From Roseburia sp. (GTDB lineage: Bacteria; Bacillota; Clostridia; Lachnospirales; Lachnospiraceae): a stretch of DNA of 51,084 nt. Shown here piece after piece: positions 50,369-51,084 of this stretch. Below the pieces are notes generated by a model. It saw only the letters and a program-made list of their open reading frames with translations, ran no database searches and was not told the DNA's origin. A program made the position numbers and the translations under genes. The DNA lies in assembly GCA_023664725.1 (NCBI GenBank), contig JAMPFA010000001.1, positions 798,671 through 849,754 on the forward strand, in the 5' to 3' direction. Positions within the stretch are counted from its first letter, which is position 1. Each line of letters opens with the position of its first letter.

Positions 50369-51046
50369 CTATTTCACTCCGTACTGTTCATAGTATTCAT
50401 CGATAGCTTTTTTTAATTCGTCATCAATCAGAATTTTCCCCATGCAGGGCTTGTTGTAAAGATGCTCTACAACCTCCTCCATCGTCACGATTGCTTTGGC
50501 GTTAAATCCATACTTTTCTTTTATTTCATCCAATGCTCCCATTTTCCCGGAAAGACCTACTTCCATGCGGTTTAAAGAAACCATCAGCCCCTTGATCTCC
50601 ACTTTTCCCTGAGCTGTAATGATCGGAAATGTCTCCTCGATGGATTTGCCGGAGGTGGTCACATCCTCAATGATTACCACTCTATCCCCGTCATTCATCT
50701 TGCTGCCCAAAAGGATTCCGGCATCCCCATGGTCTTTTTCCTCTTTTCTGTTGGAGCAGTAACGGATCTCTTTTCCATACAGCTTGGAAAAGGCGATCAC
50801 TGTTGTCACGGAAAGGGGAATCCCCTTGTACGCCGGTCCAAAGAGCACGTCAAAGTCATCTCCAAAGTTATCATGAATGGCTTTTGCGTAGTATTCTCCT
50901 AATTTCATCAACTGTGATCCTGTCACATATGCCCCCGCATTCATAAAAAATGGTGATTTTCTGCCGCTTTTTAATGTAAACTCTCCAAATTTCAGCACAT
51001 TGCTGGCAACCATAAACTCAATAAATTCCTGTTTGTACTGCTCCAT
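50369..51046 (-). CDS. pyrE: Orotate phosphoribosyltransferase
   Basis: Pyrimidine synthesis: transfers PRPP to orotate to give OMP. The 225-aa protein has LKSGRKSPFFMNAGAY, DVLFGPAYKGIPLSV, the catalytic Lys region RKEEKDHGDAG and the PRPP-binding loop VVIIEDVTTSGKSIEE. The length is typical for the clostridial form. GGAGG lies seven bases upstream of the ATG at 51046. The rest of a pyr operon, if present, would be to the right of the window. Confidence 0.96.
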   Translation of the reverse strand: MEQYKQEFIEFMVASNVLKFGEFTLKSGRKSPFFMNAGAYVTGSQLMKLGEYYAKAIHDNFGDDFDVLFGPAYKGIPLSVTTVIAFSKLYGKEIRYCSNRKEEKDHGDAGILLGSKMNDGDRVVIIEDVTTSGKSIEETFPIITAQGKVEIKGLMVSLNRMEVGLSGKMGALDEIKEKYGFNAKAIVTMEEVVEHLYNKPCMGKILIDDELKKAIDEYYEQYGVK

Positions 51047-51084
51047 TCTACGAAATCCTCCTTATTTTAAGCCGTTTTCAGACA

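Overview
The window looks like chromosomal DNA of an anaerobic, spore-forming, low-to-medium-GC Gram-positive bacterium, most likely a Lachnospiraceae-type Clostridia. This is inferred from protein style and gene content: SpoIIR, a CotF-like coat protein, a Csp-like germination protease, a FeoB-associated Cys-rich peptide, DUF1934, VanZ, ferredoxin-type aldo/keto reductase, strong GGAGG ribosome binding sites and TTGACA/TATAAT promoters. No rRNA, tRNA, CRISPR array, transposase or prophage was seen. Nearly all genes are on the minus strand.

Layout. 1-11.1 kb is housekeeping on the minus strand: the 5' part of asnS (runs off the left edge), a trigger-factor-like lipoprotein, an M20 amidohydrolase, a flavin reductase-like protein, one plus-strand membrane protein, DUF1934-spoIIR, an Fe-S aldo/keto reductase, nadE-hslO and a methyltransferase. 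11.1-13.1 kb holds two decayed loci (a frameshifted lipoprotein gene and a MATE efflux remnant) flanking an intact CotF-like gene. 13.1-17.2 kb carries corA and a ferrous-iron uptake operon feoA-feoA-feoB plus a 43-aa Cys-rich peptide, with a promoter that contains a DtxR-like palindrome.

17.3-36.8 kb is a dense signalling island: a PAS-GGDEF-EAL protein, a chemosensory operon read from about 28.3 kb down to 19.1 kb (cheR-cheB-cheY-cheA-cheW-mcp and two receiver-HD-GYP proteins), a hybrid kinase with its own response regulator, and a diguanylate cyclase translationally coupled to a second, multi-PAS hybrid kinase. There is no flagellar or pilus gene in the window. The inferred theme is that sensory input through CheA and the two hybrid kinases is converted into c-di-GMP synthesis (one cyclase) and breakdown (one EAL and two HD-GYP enzymes).

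36.8-40.5 kb has a cytoplasmic subtilisin-like Csp-type protease, followed by an AT-rich two-gene unit of an SMC/ABC-like ATPase and a small EGGxE protein. This unit resembles RloAB/AbiL/PARIS-type defence pairs and is the best candidate for an undescribed system here. 40.6-51 kb returns to housekeeping: CapA-like protein, aldose epimerase, a small protein, a HAD phosphatase, purE-purM-purN-purD, a large M29-type aminopeptidase, a small membrane protein, VanZ and pyrE.

Limits: all functional names are from reading motifs by eye. Domain boundaries are approximate, and promoters and terminators are judged by consensus only.
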